In this document: one piece after another, positions 8,926 to 16,761 of the stretch
Layout of the letters: each line of letters starts with the position of its first letter
Position numbering within the stretch: position 1 is the first letter of the stretch
From: an uncultured Acetatifactor sp.
GTDB taxonomy: Bacteria; Bacillota; Clostridia; Lachnospirales; Lachnospiraceae
NCBI GenBank assembly: GCA_910589035.1
Contig: CAJUSI010000060.1
Span: forward strand, 4,480-68,479
Length of the DNA stretch: 64,000 nucleotides
Reading direction: 5' to 3'
Notes under the pieces: generated by a model
What the model saw: the letters and a program-made list of their open reading frames with translations, nothing else
What the model was told of the DNA's origin: nothing
The model's database searches: none
Made by a program: the position numbers and the translations under genes

Positions 8926-9144
8926 TGTATCCATTTTTTTAGAGAAATATACTAATTATATGATTAGCCCGTCAAAAGGTATTTCCTTCAAATATTGTGC
9001 GAATTGTATGAAATTATACTTGATTCTTTTGTTGATAACTTCTTAATTTAAAAGGCAATCATAGCACAATTTAGAAACAATTAGCAAAATTAGCGTTTGT
9101 AATATCTTGTGACGCTTGAATCATTATATATTAAAGCGACATTT
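8920..9144. other. AT-rich stretch without a recognisable gene
   Basis: Neither strand holds a convincing open frame here. Base composition is much more AT-rich than before 8880. Direct A/T runs and short near-palindromes occur, but no promoter, RNA or repeat could be supported. Confidence 0.5.
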
Positions 9145-9278
9145 TCAGTTGCCATTACCATGGCAGGTAGAAATAAACACAGAATCCGTTTCTGTTTGAG
9201 TGGCTCCACAAAAAGTTCTTTCACATTTATGTTTCCTTTGCATGTAAAGAAGGCAGGGACCAGAAGGACGATTGTGTA

Positions 9279-9599
9279 TTACCAGAGCTTCCTCCCAATG
9301 ACCCCACTCTCCCCATTTATGTCCAAAAATATTACTGCATTTCTTGATGGCTCTGAGAGAGTATACAATGAGTTTTCAAAATCATATTCTTCTATAGTTG
9401 GAGCATATGGAGTAATCATACCATCATTTAACTGCAACAAGTATTCATTAAGGTCAATAACAACTCTTCCCTGCTCCGTATCATAATAGACCTGAGTTTC
9501 TTCAGTAAGTTCTTCTGCATTCACCTTAATATGTGATTCTACGATGAATACTGTACATAATAGCATTGAAATAATACACGATAATCCTCTTTTTTTCAT
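9279..9599 (-). CDS. Small secreted protein, probably truncated by frameshift
   Basis: A 106-residue frame starts at 9599 behind AAAGGAG. It has a signal peptide (about residues 1-28, ending VNAEE) and an acidic segment VYYDTEQGRVVIDLNEYLL. The frame ends at 9279 after GRKLW. Skipping an apparently duplicated AG near 9307-9310 gives a frame continuing NGEWGHWEEALVIHNRP and ending at 9145 with a tail containing four Cys residues (HKCERTFCGATQTETD, then STCHG). That longer product, about 150 residues, looks more natural than the short one. It is the third gene after the BlaI/BlaR1 pair, with a 101-bp gap. Function is unknown. Confidence 0.6.
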   Translation of the reverse strand: MKKRGLSCIISMLLCTVFIVESHIKVNAEELTEETQVYYDTEQGRVVIDLNEYLLQLNDGMITPYAPTIEEYDFENSLYTLSEPSRNAVIFLDINGESGVIGRKLW

Positions 9600-9700
9600 A
9601 TTCTTCTCCTTTCAAAATCAATTTTAATACCTGCATTTGTCTTTCACAATCCTATTTCTTTTTGCACTCCTCCTTTCAAACAAAGCACTTCCCAGCTTAT

Positions 9701-11047
9701 TTACTCACTCTTTCTTTTATATTCAACAGATTCAAAATCTGTATAATTCAGATAGATATTTGAGATGTCCAGCTCAAGTTCTTCGGATACAAGAGACTTT
9801 AATCCGCTCAGCATTTCGGAATCCGGATTTTTCTCCAGACCTGCAATACCTATGTAGGCCCCCGCGACTTTACCATCTGAATAATTTAAATACACATTTG
9901 CCAGAACAATATTTTCTTTGCCATAATCGCGTATTATTTTTATCAATTCGTTCTCTTTCAGATACTTGGGATCCTGCGCCAGAGCGTCATTGTCCGCGTA
10001 TGTCACATATCCGCCTTTGTTTTCCGTACCATGTAATGTGCTAAGTCCCAAAACAGCACAGACAACTGTAACCAGAAGAATGCCTGCTGTGATAACTGTT
10101 GCTCTTGAATATTTTTTTTGTTTCATAATAGCTCCTAACCTTTCTTTTAGATTCTTTTTGGTCTCAAACATAGCTACCGAAAGAGGTATTTTCCTTATTG
10201 AGTCGGCGGCAACCGCAATTAAAGTGTCGCCGTACTGCTGCATTTCACTTATGTCAAAGCTCTTTATGACGGATTCGTCACAAGCTAATTCACACGCTTT
10301 GTTCATCTCCCGGCGTACAAAATATACAATTGGATTGAACCAGTGTACCGCTCCAATAAAAATCAACAGCCACTTAATGAAAATGTCATGCCTCTTCTTA
10401 TGGGTCACTTCATGAAGCAGAATATTCCGCAGCTTCTTTTCCTCATATTTTTTATCAGGCAGAATAATTGCCGGACGGAAGAACCCAATCAAAATCGGCG
10501 TTTTCACTCCTGCGTTTTTATATAATCGCAGTATGTTTTTTCTTTCGGACAGGGTATTCAGTAACTCTGTTTCAACCCGGTCCGCATCCATATTCTGTCC
10601 GGCCAGCCTTCTGGTATAAAACCCATAGCATATAATGTGAAAGCCAAGAACCATAATCATTCCCGACTGCCAGACAACGAATAAGACATTTGCAGTATCC
10701 GAAAGATAAGTGATCTGATAAGCGCTTTGGTCGTTCTCTTTTTGCGGTGCAAATACCAGTTCCACAGGCTTCTCAGATATTGCCTCAGAAATCCACTGCG
10801 CAATATCATATATGGACTTCATCCGCATCCCCGCATCATTCGATACAGGAATCACAAAGATTTCGGATACAGGCAGTATCAATGCAATCACTACTGAAAG
10901 CCACATATAATACTGAAAGGATCGGGGAAGTCTGTTTTTGATAATCGGTTTTAAAACAAACAAAAAACCAGATAGTAAGCTGCCCGCCAATGTCATTGAA
11001 AAAAGGATCCTGATTATCTCCGCAGAATATTCTCCCATAAAGATCAT
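9701..11047 (-). CDS. BlaR1-like M56 family sensor metalloprotease
   Basis: This 448-residue membrane protein has predicted transmembrane segments near residues 11-32, 46-68, 119-143 and 223-245, plus one near 320-340. The zinc-protease motif HEVTH is at 212-216, with the downstream glutamate in NKACELACDE. In BlaR1/MecR1 such a protease relays a signal that leads to cleavage of the BlaI/MecI repressor. The C-terminal extracellular domain here is only about 110 residues and has no penicillin-binding SxxK/SxN/KTG motifs, so the signal is probably not a beta-lactam. The ATG overlaps the blaI-like stop codon (ATGA). Confidence 0.9.
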   Translation of the reverse strand: MIFMGEYSAEIIRILFSMTLAGSLLSGFLFVLKPIIKNRLPRSFQYYMWLSVVIALILPVSEIFVIPVSNDAGMRMKSIYDIAQWISEAISEKPVELVFAPQKENDQSAYQITYLSDTANVLFVVWQSGMIMVLGFHIICYGFYTRRLAGQNMDADRVETELLNTLSERKNILRLYKNAGVKTPILIGFFRPAIILPDKKYEEKKLRNILLHEVTHKKRHDIFIKWLLIFIGAVHWFNPIVYFVRREMNKACELACDESVIKSFDISEMQQYGDTLIAVAADSIRKIPLSVAMFETKKNLKERLGAIMKQKKYSRATVITAGILLVTVVCAVLGLSTLHGTENKGGYVTYADNDALAQDPKYLKENELIKIIRDYGKENIVLANVYLNYSDGKVAGAYIGIAGLEKNPDSEMLSGLKSLVSEELELDISNIYLNYTDFESVEYKRKSE

Positions 11048-11427
11048 GTATTCTTGTCCCCCATTCGGAAATAACTTTTCAGTTCATCAATGTCCGCTTC
11101 CGTCAGCTCCCCGTTTTGACACAGGGCTGCAACAAAATTCTTCGTACTGCCGTTATACAGCTTATCTATCAGGCTATTTTTCCTGAACATCATATACTCG
11201 TCTTTTGTGATATTCGGCATATAATAATGGATTTCTTTCTCCTGAACCGAAACAGCCCCCTTTTTCTGCAGTCTCCTTAAAAGTGTCGCAATCGTAGACT
11301 TTTCCCATCCCATACTATCGCTTAGCTCTGCGCGGATAGCGCTGAACGATACAGCCTGTTTCTCCCGCCAGAGGATACTCATTACCTCAAGTTCAGCATC
11401 TGATATCTTATAACTTATAGAACCCAT
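11044..11427 (-). CDS. BlaI/MecI family transcriptional repressor
   Basis: This 127-residue winged-helix protein has the family pattern: ISDAELEVMSILW at the N-terminus, then WEKSTIATLLRRLQKKGAV as recognition helix and wing, and a C-terminal dimerisation segment. It should repress its own operon until the membrane protease encoded by the next gene triggers its removal. A near-consensus promoter and a TTACA-TT-TGTAA dyad of Bla/Mec type lie directly upstream, supporting autoregulation. Confidence 0.93.
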   Translation of the reverse strand: MGSISYKISDAELEVMSILWREKQAVSFSAIRAELSDSMGWEKSTIATLLRRLQKKGAVSVQEKEIHYYMPNITKDEYMMFRKNSLIDKLYNGSTKNFVAALCQNGELTEADIDELKSYFRMGDKNT

Positions 11428-11453
11428 TCTAATATCTCTTTCCTATTTTCGTT

Positions 11454-11503
11454 TTACATTTGTAACACGACTAAATTATATATTTCTATTTTCATTTTGT
11501 CAA
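11454..11503 (-). promoter_or_regulatory. Promoter and BlaI-type operator of the blaI-blaR1-like operon
   Basis: On the minus strand TTGACA (11503-11498) and TATAAT (11480-11475) are separated by exactly 17 bp, a perfect sigma-A promoter. The dyad TTACA-TT-TGTAA at 11454-11465 falls just after the expected transcription start and matches the TACA/TGTA half-sites of bla and mec operators. Binding there would block transcription. Confidence 0.85.
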
Positions 11504-11618
11504 CACAAAATATATAATTACAGGGGGGACTTTGCAAAAAATATTTTTCCTGAAACCAAATCCGATTTTTTGCGGGATATAGTGTGAGGGACGATAAGAC
11601 CCGGAAAGGAGCGGTACA

Positions 11619-12185
11619 ATGCGGGATGACAGAATTGTGGAGCTGTACTGGAAACGGGACGAGGGAGCGGTCAGGCAGACGGAGATAAAATACGGGCATT
11701 ATCTGACAAAGCTGGCTTATCATATTCTCGCAGACTGGGAGGACAGCAGGGAGAGCGTAAACGATACCTACCTGAGCGCCTGGAGATCCATGCCTCCGCA
11801 CCGGCCGGAGAGCCTTCGGACCTACTTGTGCAAGATGACCAGGCAGATCTCCATCGACATCTTCAGAAGGAGGAAGAGCGCGAAGAGGCAGGCGTCGGAG
11901 TATGCGATTTCCCTTTCCGAGCTGGAAGACTGCCTGTCCGCCGGCGATACCACACAGCGGGATGCCGACAGGAATCTGCTGTCGGCTGCCATCCGGAATT
12001 ATCTCATGACGCTGCCGGAGGGGACCAGGGATGCGTTTCTGTGCAGATATTTTTTTGCGGATTCCGTCCGTGAAACGGCCCGGTACTGCGGTATGAGCGA
12101 AGCGGGGGTGAAGAGTCTGCTGTACCGCACCCGGATCGGCCTGAAAAAATATCTGGAAAAGGAGGGCTTTTTTCATGAGGAGTGA
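11619..12185 (+). CDS. ECF-type RNA polymerase sigma factor
   Basis: This 188-residue protein has a sigma-70 region 2 (YHILADWEDSRESVNDTYLSAW and the following helix TYLCKMTRQISIDIFRRRKS, residues about 30-88). A region 4 helix-turn-helix lies at the C-terminus (VRETARYCGMSEAGVKSLLYRTR). There is no region 3, so it is a group 4 (ECF-like) factor. AAAGGAG precedes the ATG. It overlaps the next gene by 11 bp, and that gene encodes a single-pass membrane protein, an arrangement typical of a sigma factor and its membrane-bound regulator. Confidence 0.92.
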   Translation: MRDDRIVELYWKRDEGAVRQTEIKYGHYLTKLAYHILADWEDSRESVNDTYLSAWRSMPPHRPESLRTYLCKMTRQISIDIFRRRKSAKRQASEYAISLSELEDCLSAGDTTQRDADRNLLSAAIRNYLMTLPEGTRDAFLCRYFFADSVRETARYCGMSEAGVKSLLYRTRIGLKKYLEKEGFFHEE

Positions 12186-13590
12186 GGATATCAGTGATGC
12201 GGTTGGGATGCTGGACGGGGAGATGCTGGAGCATGCTCTCATGGTAAGGAAGAAGGCACAGGGGCGTGAAAGAAGAAGGGAAATGAAAGGAGGGCGGCTA
12301 AAGTATGCCGCGGCCGCATGCGTTTGTCTGACTGCCCTCAGTGCGGTGGCAGTCTTGTTTGTGGTTTTCCGGGATCCGGAGGCGAGCCTGTACCGGGACG
12401 GAATTCCGGAGGGCAGCCGGATCGCGGAGGGATCCAGGGAGTCCGCGAATTCCGACATCCCTGTGAACCCGGGAAAGGATGAAACAGAGCCGCTGACTTC
12501 GGAAGCGGAGGGGACGGAGAAATTTGTCGAAGTATCTTCCCTGCTGGCGGCAAAGGCTCCCGGCATTGTATCGGAGGAGAGCCTGGAATTCGCCCGGGTG
12601 CCTGTGGCGGAATACAGCGGATTCTATGAGAAGACGGATTCCGCCGGCAGCGATGTGCTGGCGGCAGCCCTTGGGGGAGAGGTGGACGGCGCGGAGGGGT
12701 GGTATCGTATATCGGGGCATTCGGATCTGCAGTATCTGATCGGAAAAGCCGGAGAGGAATATTCCCTCTGGAAATTCGGATACTTTGAAAGCGGGGAATA
12801 TCCCTACAGGGATGTACTGGAGCTGGTGTACCAGGTCCGTTCCGCGGAAGACCTCAGGGAAATCGAAATCTCTCCTCCCCGGATGGACAATAGCGACGAG
12901 GGAAAACGAATTCAGGAGAGTATCGGGACCCATACAGTTACGGACGGGGAGGCTCTGGAGACTTTGTACCAGGTGCTCGCCTCCATGACCTGCTATGGAA
13001 ACAACCGATGGGATCTGATCGATTACGGCAGTCCGGAGGCCTCGGAGGACGGCACAATGGAATCCCATGATGCGGTGAGGCTGGGGAGGTATCTGGCAGT
13101 CACAACGGCTTACGGTAATGTGATTGACGGGTTGAAGTATACGGCGGTGTCGGACATGTTCTACGAATTTTCAGGGGTTGCCTATAATCCGCTGACGAAG
13201 GAACAGGCTCAGAGCGTGTGGGCAATCATCGGAGTGATAGAGGAAGGGACAAAGGTCCGGGATGATAACGGCACGGATGAGGAAGAAAGTGCGCAGGATG
13301 CACAGGAGCAGGAGGAATCTGCCGGCGGCGGAAAGCTGTTATGCGAAATCACCAACAGAGAAGCCGGTCTGGAGGAGATCACGCAGCTGCAGGACCGGGT
13401 GAGCAGCGCCATGATGGCCGGGGAGCTGCCCTTTGTGATATCCTCGGCCGTCTATGAGAACCCTTACAGACTTCATATCATGGTGACATCGGATGCGGAA
13501 GAGGATCTGGAAAAAATAAAGGCGCTGGATACCCTGTGCGGCGTTATGGAAATCGAATATACTGGCACAAATACTTTGATGCTTGAATAA
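12175..13590 (+). CDS. Single-pass membrane protein, putative partner of ECF sigma factor
   Basis: This 471-residue protein has a 42-residue cytoplasmic segment, one transmembrane helix at about 43-65, and a large extracytoplasmic part with an acidic linker near residues 362-385 (EEESAQDAQEQEESAGGG). No catalytic motif was recognised. The gene overlaps the sigma gene, so a role as anti-sigma factor or signal receptor is inferred; the short N-terminus does not show a clear zinc anti-sigma HxxxCxxC motif. The end of the coding sequence lies in a tandem duplication of 16 bp. Confidence 0.7.
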   Translation: MRSEDISDAVGMLDGEMLEHALMVRKKAQGRERRREMKGGRLKYAAAACVCLTALSAVAVLFVVFRDPEASLYRDGIPEGSRIAEGSRESANSDIPVNPGKDETEPLTSEAEGTEKFVEVSSLLAAKAPGIVSEESLEFARVPVAEYSGFYEKTDSAGSDVLAAALGGEVDGAEGWYRISGHSDLQYLIGKAGEEYSLWKFGYFESGEYPYRDVLELVYQVRSAEDLREIEISPPRMDNSDEGKRIQESIGTHTVTDGEALETLYQVLASMTCYGNNRWDLIDYGSPEASEDGTMESHDAVRLGRYLAVTTAYGNVIDGLKYTAVSDMFYEFSGVAYNPLTKEQAQSVWAIIGVIEEGTKVRDDNGTDEEESAQDAQEQEESAGGGKLLCEITNREAGLEEITQLQDRVSSAMMAGELPFVISSAVYENPYRLHIMVTSDAEEDLEKIKALDTLCGVMEIEYTGTNTLMLE

Positions 13591-13609
13591 CGAGATGCTT
13601 GAATAACGT
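13578..13609 (+). repeat. Tandem 15-16 bp duplication spanning a stop codon
   Basis: GATGCTTGAATAACG occurs at 13578 and again at 13594, directly in tandem. The first copy contains the last codons and the TAA stop of the membrane protein gene, and the second repeats them out of use. This looks like a recent slippage duplication. Confidence 0.85.
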
Positions 13610-13629
13610 ATGGAAGAAAAAGGGGCTAA

Positions 13630-14013
13630 TCAGGACACCTCCCTGCTATCCCCCCGGACGGGGGATAAAGGGGAGGATTCTTTTTTTCTGTTCTGCCGCA
13701 GAAATATCTGCCCCTGCTCCAGATAGAATTCCTGCTGCTCCTCCGTCAGGGAACGGAAGATATGGAGGAGCTGCTCTTCTTTATGGAAGAGCGTCTTGTC
13801 GGAAGAAAGCTCTTTGGCGGGATGGTTCAGAAGAAAATCCGTGGTGCCATGGAAATAGTCAGCGATCCGTATCAGGATGCCGTAATCGGGCTCTCGGGTC
13901 CCCTGGATGTAATTACCCAGGGCGGAAGGAGACAGGTCAAGGGCCTCCGCCAGCTGTTTCTGTGTCAAATCATGCAGGTCCAATAAGTCTTTTAAAATTT
14001 CCCCAAGTTTCAT
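13630..14013 (-). CDS. XRE family helix-turn-helix regulator
   Basis: This 127-residue protein has an N-terminal HTH_3 domain (residues 1-62): LGEILKDLLDLHDLTQKQLA, then LSPSALGNYIQGTREPDY with the recognition helix. The C-terminal half is helical and charged, with no recognised domain. AAAGGGGA precedes the ATG. It is convergent with the membrane-protein gene. A dyad about 95 bp upstream could be its own operator. Targets are unknown. Confidence 0.88.
   Translation of the reverse strand: MKLGEILKDLLDLHDLTQKQLAEALDLSPSALGNYIQGTREPDYGILIRIADYFHGTTDFLLNHPAKELSSDKTLFHKEEQLLHIFRSLTEEQQEFYLEQGQIFLRQNRKKESSPLSPVRGDSREVS
13647..13687 (+). terminator. Possible terminator for the sigma-factor operon
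   Basis: TATCCCCC (13647-13654) pairs with GGGGGATA (13660-13667) over a 5-nt loop, and a run of seven T's follows at 13681-13687. The stem lies inside the 3' end of the convergent XRE gene. The 13-nt gap between stem and T-run weakens the call. Confidence 0.4.
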
Positions 14014-14106
14014 AAGATTCCCCTTTAGAATAAATGTGACTTGATTTTGATTTTGTTTCTTATTATTTTATCTTTTCGGATGGAATAATCGAGCGAAAAA
14101 CCCAAT

Positions 14107-14126
14107 ATGTGTTTTATAATACACAT
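14107..14126. promoter_or_regulatory. Dyad over a TATAAT box upstream of the XRE gene
   Basis: ATGTGT (14107-14112) and ACACAT (14121-14126) flank an 8-bp centre that includes TATAAT (14115-14120). Such a dyad over a -10 box is typical of a repressor site. It could be read by the XRE protein, but that is only inferred from proximity. Confidence 0.4.
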
Positions 14127-14506
14127 AATGTGACTGTCATAACTGTAATAAAGGCCACAGGAATGCCAACAGAAAAAATCGGAGCTCTGAAAAATCATAG
14201 AGCAGGAAGAGGGATAATAGAATGGGGAGCCGGGAAAGGAATGGCAGGAACCGTAAGAGGAACGCCAGGAACCGGAAACATTTGCGGTCTGCAGACCATT
14301 GCGGAGACCGCAAATTTAAAAAAGGGCGAAAATGAAAAGAGCGGAAGACATCCGGAAGGCAGACCGGGAAGGAATACACGGGAAAGTACAGGTAATGCAG
14401 GCCGGAAATGCGGCTGTGAATGCGGCTGTGAATGCGGCTGTGAATGCGGAGAGGAGATTTGCGATGTATCACCGAAAGGCCCGGGGCGGCGGAGAAGAAA
14501 AGCACA
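14127..14506. other. Non-coding stretch with hairpin and 12-bp repeats
   Basis: No gene is supported here: the open frames have low-complexity Cys/Gly/Arg content and no ribosome binding site. It holds a perfect 11-bp inverted repeat, ATTTGCGGTCT (14280-14290) and AGACCGCAAAT (14305-14315). Further on there are three and a half copies of AATGCGGCTGTG at 14407-14449. A structured RNA is possible but not shown. Confidence 0.5.
14407..14449 (+). repeat. 12-bp tandem repeat, about 3.5 copies
   Basis: The unit AATGCGGCTGTG is repeated perfectly three times and then partially. It is not in a supported coding sequence. Confidence 0.9.
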
Positions 14507-14923
14507 TCAGCCGCCTCCGATGGAATAGAGATGATCCAGGGGCAGGGACGTCCCGTCCGCAAGCAGGATGCTGCGGGTATATACATCAACCTTCTTCACC
14601 TTTCCGCGAACCGTCACATAGGACCCGCCGCTCTTTTTCTCATCCGGCCGGTAACAGGTAATTTCCACTTCGGGCGTCAGGGCCGGATTTTCCATAATCA
14701 TTCGAAGCTGTTCGTCCAGCTGCGCCTTCCGGTCCTCCTCAAGCTCGGCGAAAGGATCCGTAAGTCTCTCTGTCTCCCGGATTGCGTCACTGTGCCCGGT
14801 GAGGGCGGCAAAGGGGGAAAACTGCGCCGCTCTGTTCGCAAGGGACATGGGCGGATGATTTCTGGAGACAGGATGGGGCAGGCGGATAATATCCTCATAT
14901 GGAAAATCGGAATGATTGTTCAT
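14507..14923 (-). CDS. YolD-like protein
   Basis: This 138-residue protein has the YolD core NRAAQFSPFAALTGHSDAI near residues 30-48 and a C-terminal small beta domain (VRGKVKKVDVYTRSILLADG). YolD-like proteins are regularly encoded next to UvrX/UmuC-type Y-family polymerases and are thought to act with them in damage tolerance. Its start overlaps the end of the polymerase gene by 4 bp (ATGA), so both are translated from one message. Confidence 0.88.
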   Translation of the reverse strand: MNNHSDFPYEDIIRLPHPVSRNHPPMSLANRAAQFSPFAALTGHSDAIRETERLTDPFAELEEDRKAQLDEQLRMIMENPALTPEVEITCYRPDEKKSGGSYVTVRGKVKKVDVYTRSILLADGTSLPLDHLYSIGGG

Positions 14924-16452
14924 GCTTTGTGTCCTCCTATCTGGGAATTGCGGGCCATGGCGGTAGCGCCCTCCTGAAGGTTCATGCCCTTTAAGATCGC
15001 GTTCTTTCCGTACTTTTTCTTGACGGACAACATGGCCTCCTGTAGTTTCCGCTCTTTGGACAGCCGCTGTTCCTCTTCCTTTCTTTCCCGTTCCAGAGCC
15101 TCATAATCCGTAAACAGATCCAGCTGTTCGTAATGCATCGGCTCTGCAGCCGCGGCCGCTGTCTCCTCCACCAGATGATTTGCGCCCACCGTCACGCGGC
15201 GTATCAGCAGTTTGGGATCTATGATGCGGTCGTACAATTCCATGACGGCGTCCGTGATAAGCCTTGTGGACGAAGTCATGCGGTTCAGATTGGCGGTTCC
15301 GTGTGCATGCTTCGGAATCCGCCTGCCGTAATGATCCACGGTGATTTCGCCTCTGTAGACGCCGCTGATTTCAGGATTCGTGAGATTTTCGATATCGTAA
15401 CCGATGGTGAGCACCATCTGGTCGGTGACCAGCTTTTTCTCCACCAGATCCAATACGAGCATGTCCGTCATTTCCCGGACAATGAGCTTTCCCTTCTGGG
15501 AGTCATAGGGGCATTGCAGCACCTGGCCGGAGCATAAGCTGTTGGTCTCCGGTTTGTAGGCCTTGATCAGATCCATGGTGACAGGCTCCCAGCCCCAGGC
15601 ATGATCGATCAGAAGCTCCGCGTTGACGCCGAACATATGATAGAGAAGCTCTTCGTTATAATAGTCCCTGTCCCCTCCCAGGGAGCAGCGGGCGATATCT
15701 CCCATGGTGAACAGCCCGGCCTCCTCCAGCTTCTTCCGATAGCCATGTCCCACGCGCCAGAAATCGGTGAGTGGTCTGTGATTCCATAAAAGCCTCCGAT
15801 AGCTCATTTCATCCAGCTGCGCAATCCGCACTCCGTTCTCATCCGCCTCCACATGCTTTGCCACAATATCCATTGCCACCTTGCATAGGTAGAGATTGGT
15901 GCCGATTCCGGCGGCCGCCGTGATGCCGGTGGCGGTATACACGTCGCGCAGGATGGTCTGGGCCAGCTGCTTCGGCGTCATTTTATAGGTGCTCAGATAA
16001 GCGGTTACATCCATCATCACCTCGTCGATGGAATAGACATGGATATCCTCCGGGGCGATGTATTTCAGGTAAATATTGTAGATGACGGTACTGTATTCCA
16101 CATAAAAAGCCATCCGGGGAGGGGCCGTGATATAGGAAAGCTTCAGTTCCGGATGCTCCGCAAGCTCCGGGGACGAGAAGGAGGAGCCGGCAAACTGTCC
16201 CCCGGGAGCCCGGCTTTTCCGCTCTCTGTTCACCTCCCGCACCCTCTGTACTACCTGGAACAGCCTTGCCCTGCCGGGGATTCCGTACGCTTTCAGGGAG
16301 GGGGACACCGCCAGGCATATGGTTTTCTCCGTCCTTGCGGCATCCGCCACCACCAGATGGGTGGTGAGGGGATTTAAGCTCCGCTCCACACATTCTACAG
16401 AGGCGTAGAAGGATTTCAGATCAATGGCAATATATACACGATTCTCATTCAA
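14920..16452 (-). CDS. Y-family DNA polymerase (UvrX/UmuC/DinB-like)
   Basis: This 510-residue translesion polymerase starts at a TTG codon at 16452, eight bases after AAGGAGG. The first metal-binding motif is AIDLKSFYASVECV and the second is YSIDEVMMDVT, both with the expected acidic residues. Helix-hairpin-helix and little-finger regions follow, and the C-terminal 70 residues are charged. This length and the YolD partner fit the UvrX/ImpB/MucB/SamB branch rather than short DinB. A LexA-like dyad over the promoter indicates SOS control. Confidence 0.93.
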   Translation of the reverse strand: MNENRVYIAIDLKSFYASVECVERSLNPLTTHLVVADAARTEKTICLAVSPSLKAYGIPGRARLFQVVQRVREVNRERKSRAPGGQFAGSSFSSPELAEHPELKLSYITAPPRMAFYVEYSTVIYNIYLKYIAPEDIHVYSIDEVMMDVTAYLSTYKMTPKQLAQTILRDVYTATGITAAAGIGTNLYLCKVAMDIVAKHVEADENGVRIAQLDEMSYRRLLWNHRPLTDFWRVGHGYRKKLEEAGLFTMGDIARCSLGGDRDYYNEELLYHMFGVNAELLIDHAWGWEPVTMDLIKAYKPETNSLCSGQVLQCPYDSQKGKLIVREMTDMLVLDLVEKKLVTDQMVLTIGYDIENLTNPEISGVYRGEITVDHYGRRIPKHAHGTANLNRMTSSTRLITDAVMELYDRIIDPKLLIRRVTVGANHLVEETAAAAAEPMHYEQLDLFTDYEALERERKEEEQRLSKERKLQEAMLSVKKKYGKNAILKGMNLQEGATAMARNSQIGGHKA

Positions 16453-16572
16453 GGGTCGTTCCTCCTTCCGTTATTTTGAAACGTATCCGCATATGTCAGA
16501 TATTATCCCAGGATTTCGTGCATTTCAACGCACATGGAATCAGAAGTTGACACCATGCTCTTCTGTGTCAGT

Positions 16573-16593
16573 ATTATACCAGAATATTTGTTC
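16573..16593 (-). promoter_or_regulatory. -10 box and LexA-like SOS box of the polymerase operon
   Basis: On the minus strand the sequence reads GAACAAATATTC (16593-16582), then TGG, then TATAAT (16578-16573). The dyad matches the Gram-positive LexA consensus GAAC-N4-GTTC with one mismatch. It lies in the promoter spacer, where a bound repressor would block RNA polymerase. The -35 region is weak. Confidence 0.65.
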
Positions 16594-16642
16594 GATTGCA
16601 TTAATTTTTTTAAAAATAGTGGATGATGTATGGAAATCATGA

Positions 16643-16648
16643 TATAAT
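16643..16648 (+). promoter_or_regulatory. Probable -10 box of the glycan cluster
   Basis: TATAAT lies at 16643-16648, 17 bp after TGGATG (16620-16625), a weak -35. It faces the FAD oxidoreductase gene and is divergent from the SOS promoter. Confidence 0.45.
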
Positions 16649-16761
16649 CTCTGTATCTGTTCTGCCCTGAAAGGTGCAGGCTTTAATAGGGCAGGAAGCA
16701 TGGCCTGGAGATGATGGAGGCTGTAAAGAGGAAAAGCGGGAACAGACAAGGGGTCAGTGAA

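Noticed and set aside
14109..14528. 139-residue plus-strand frame with Cys-Gly-Cys-Glu repeats
   Set aside because: It has no ribosome site, is low in complexity and overlaps the YolD gene; the repeats come from a 12-bp tandem repeat.
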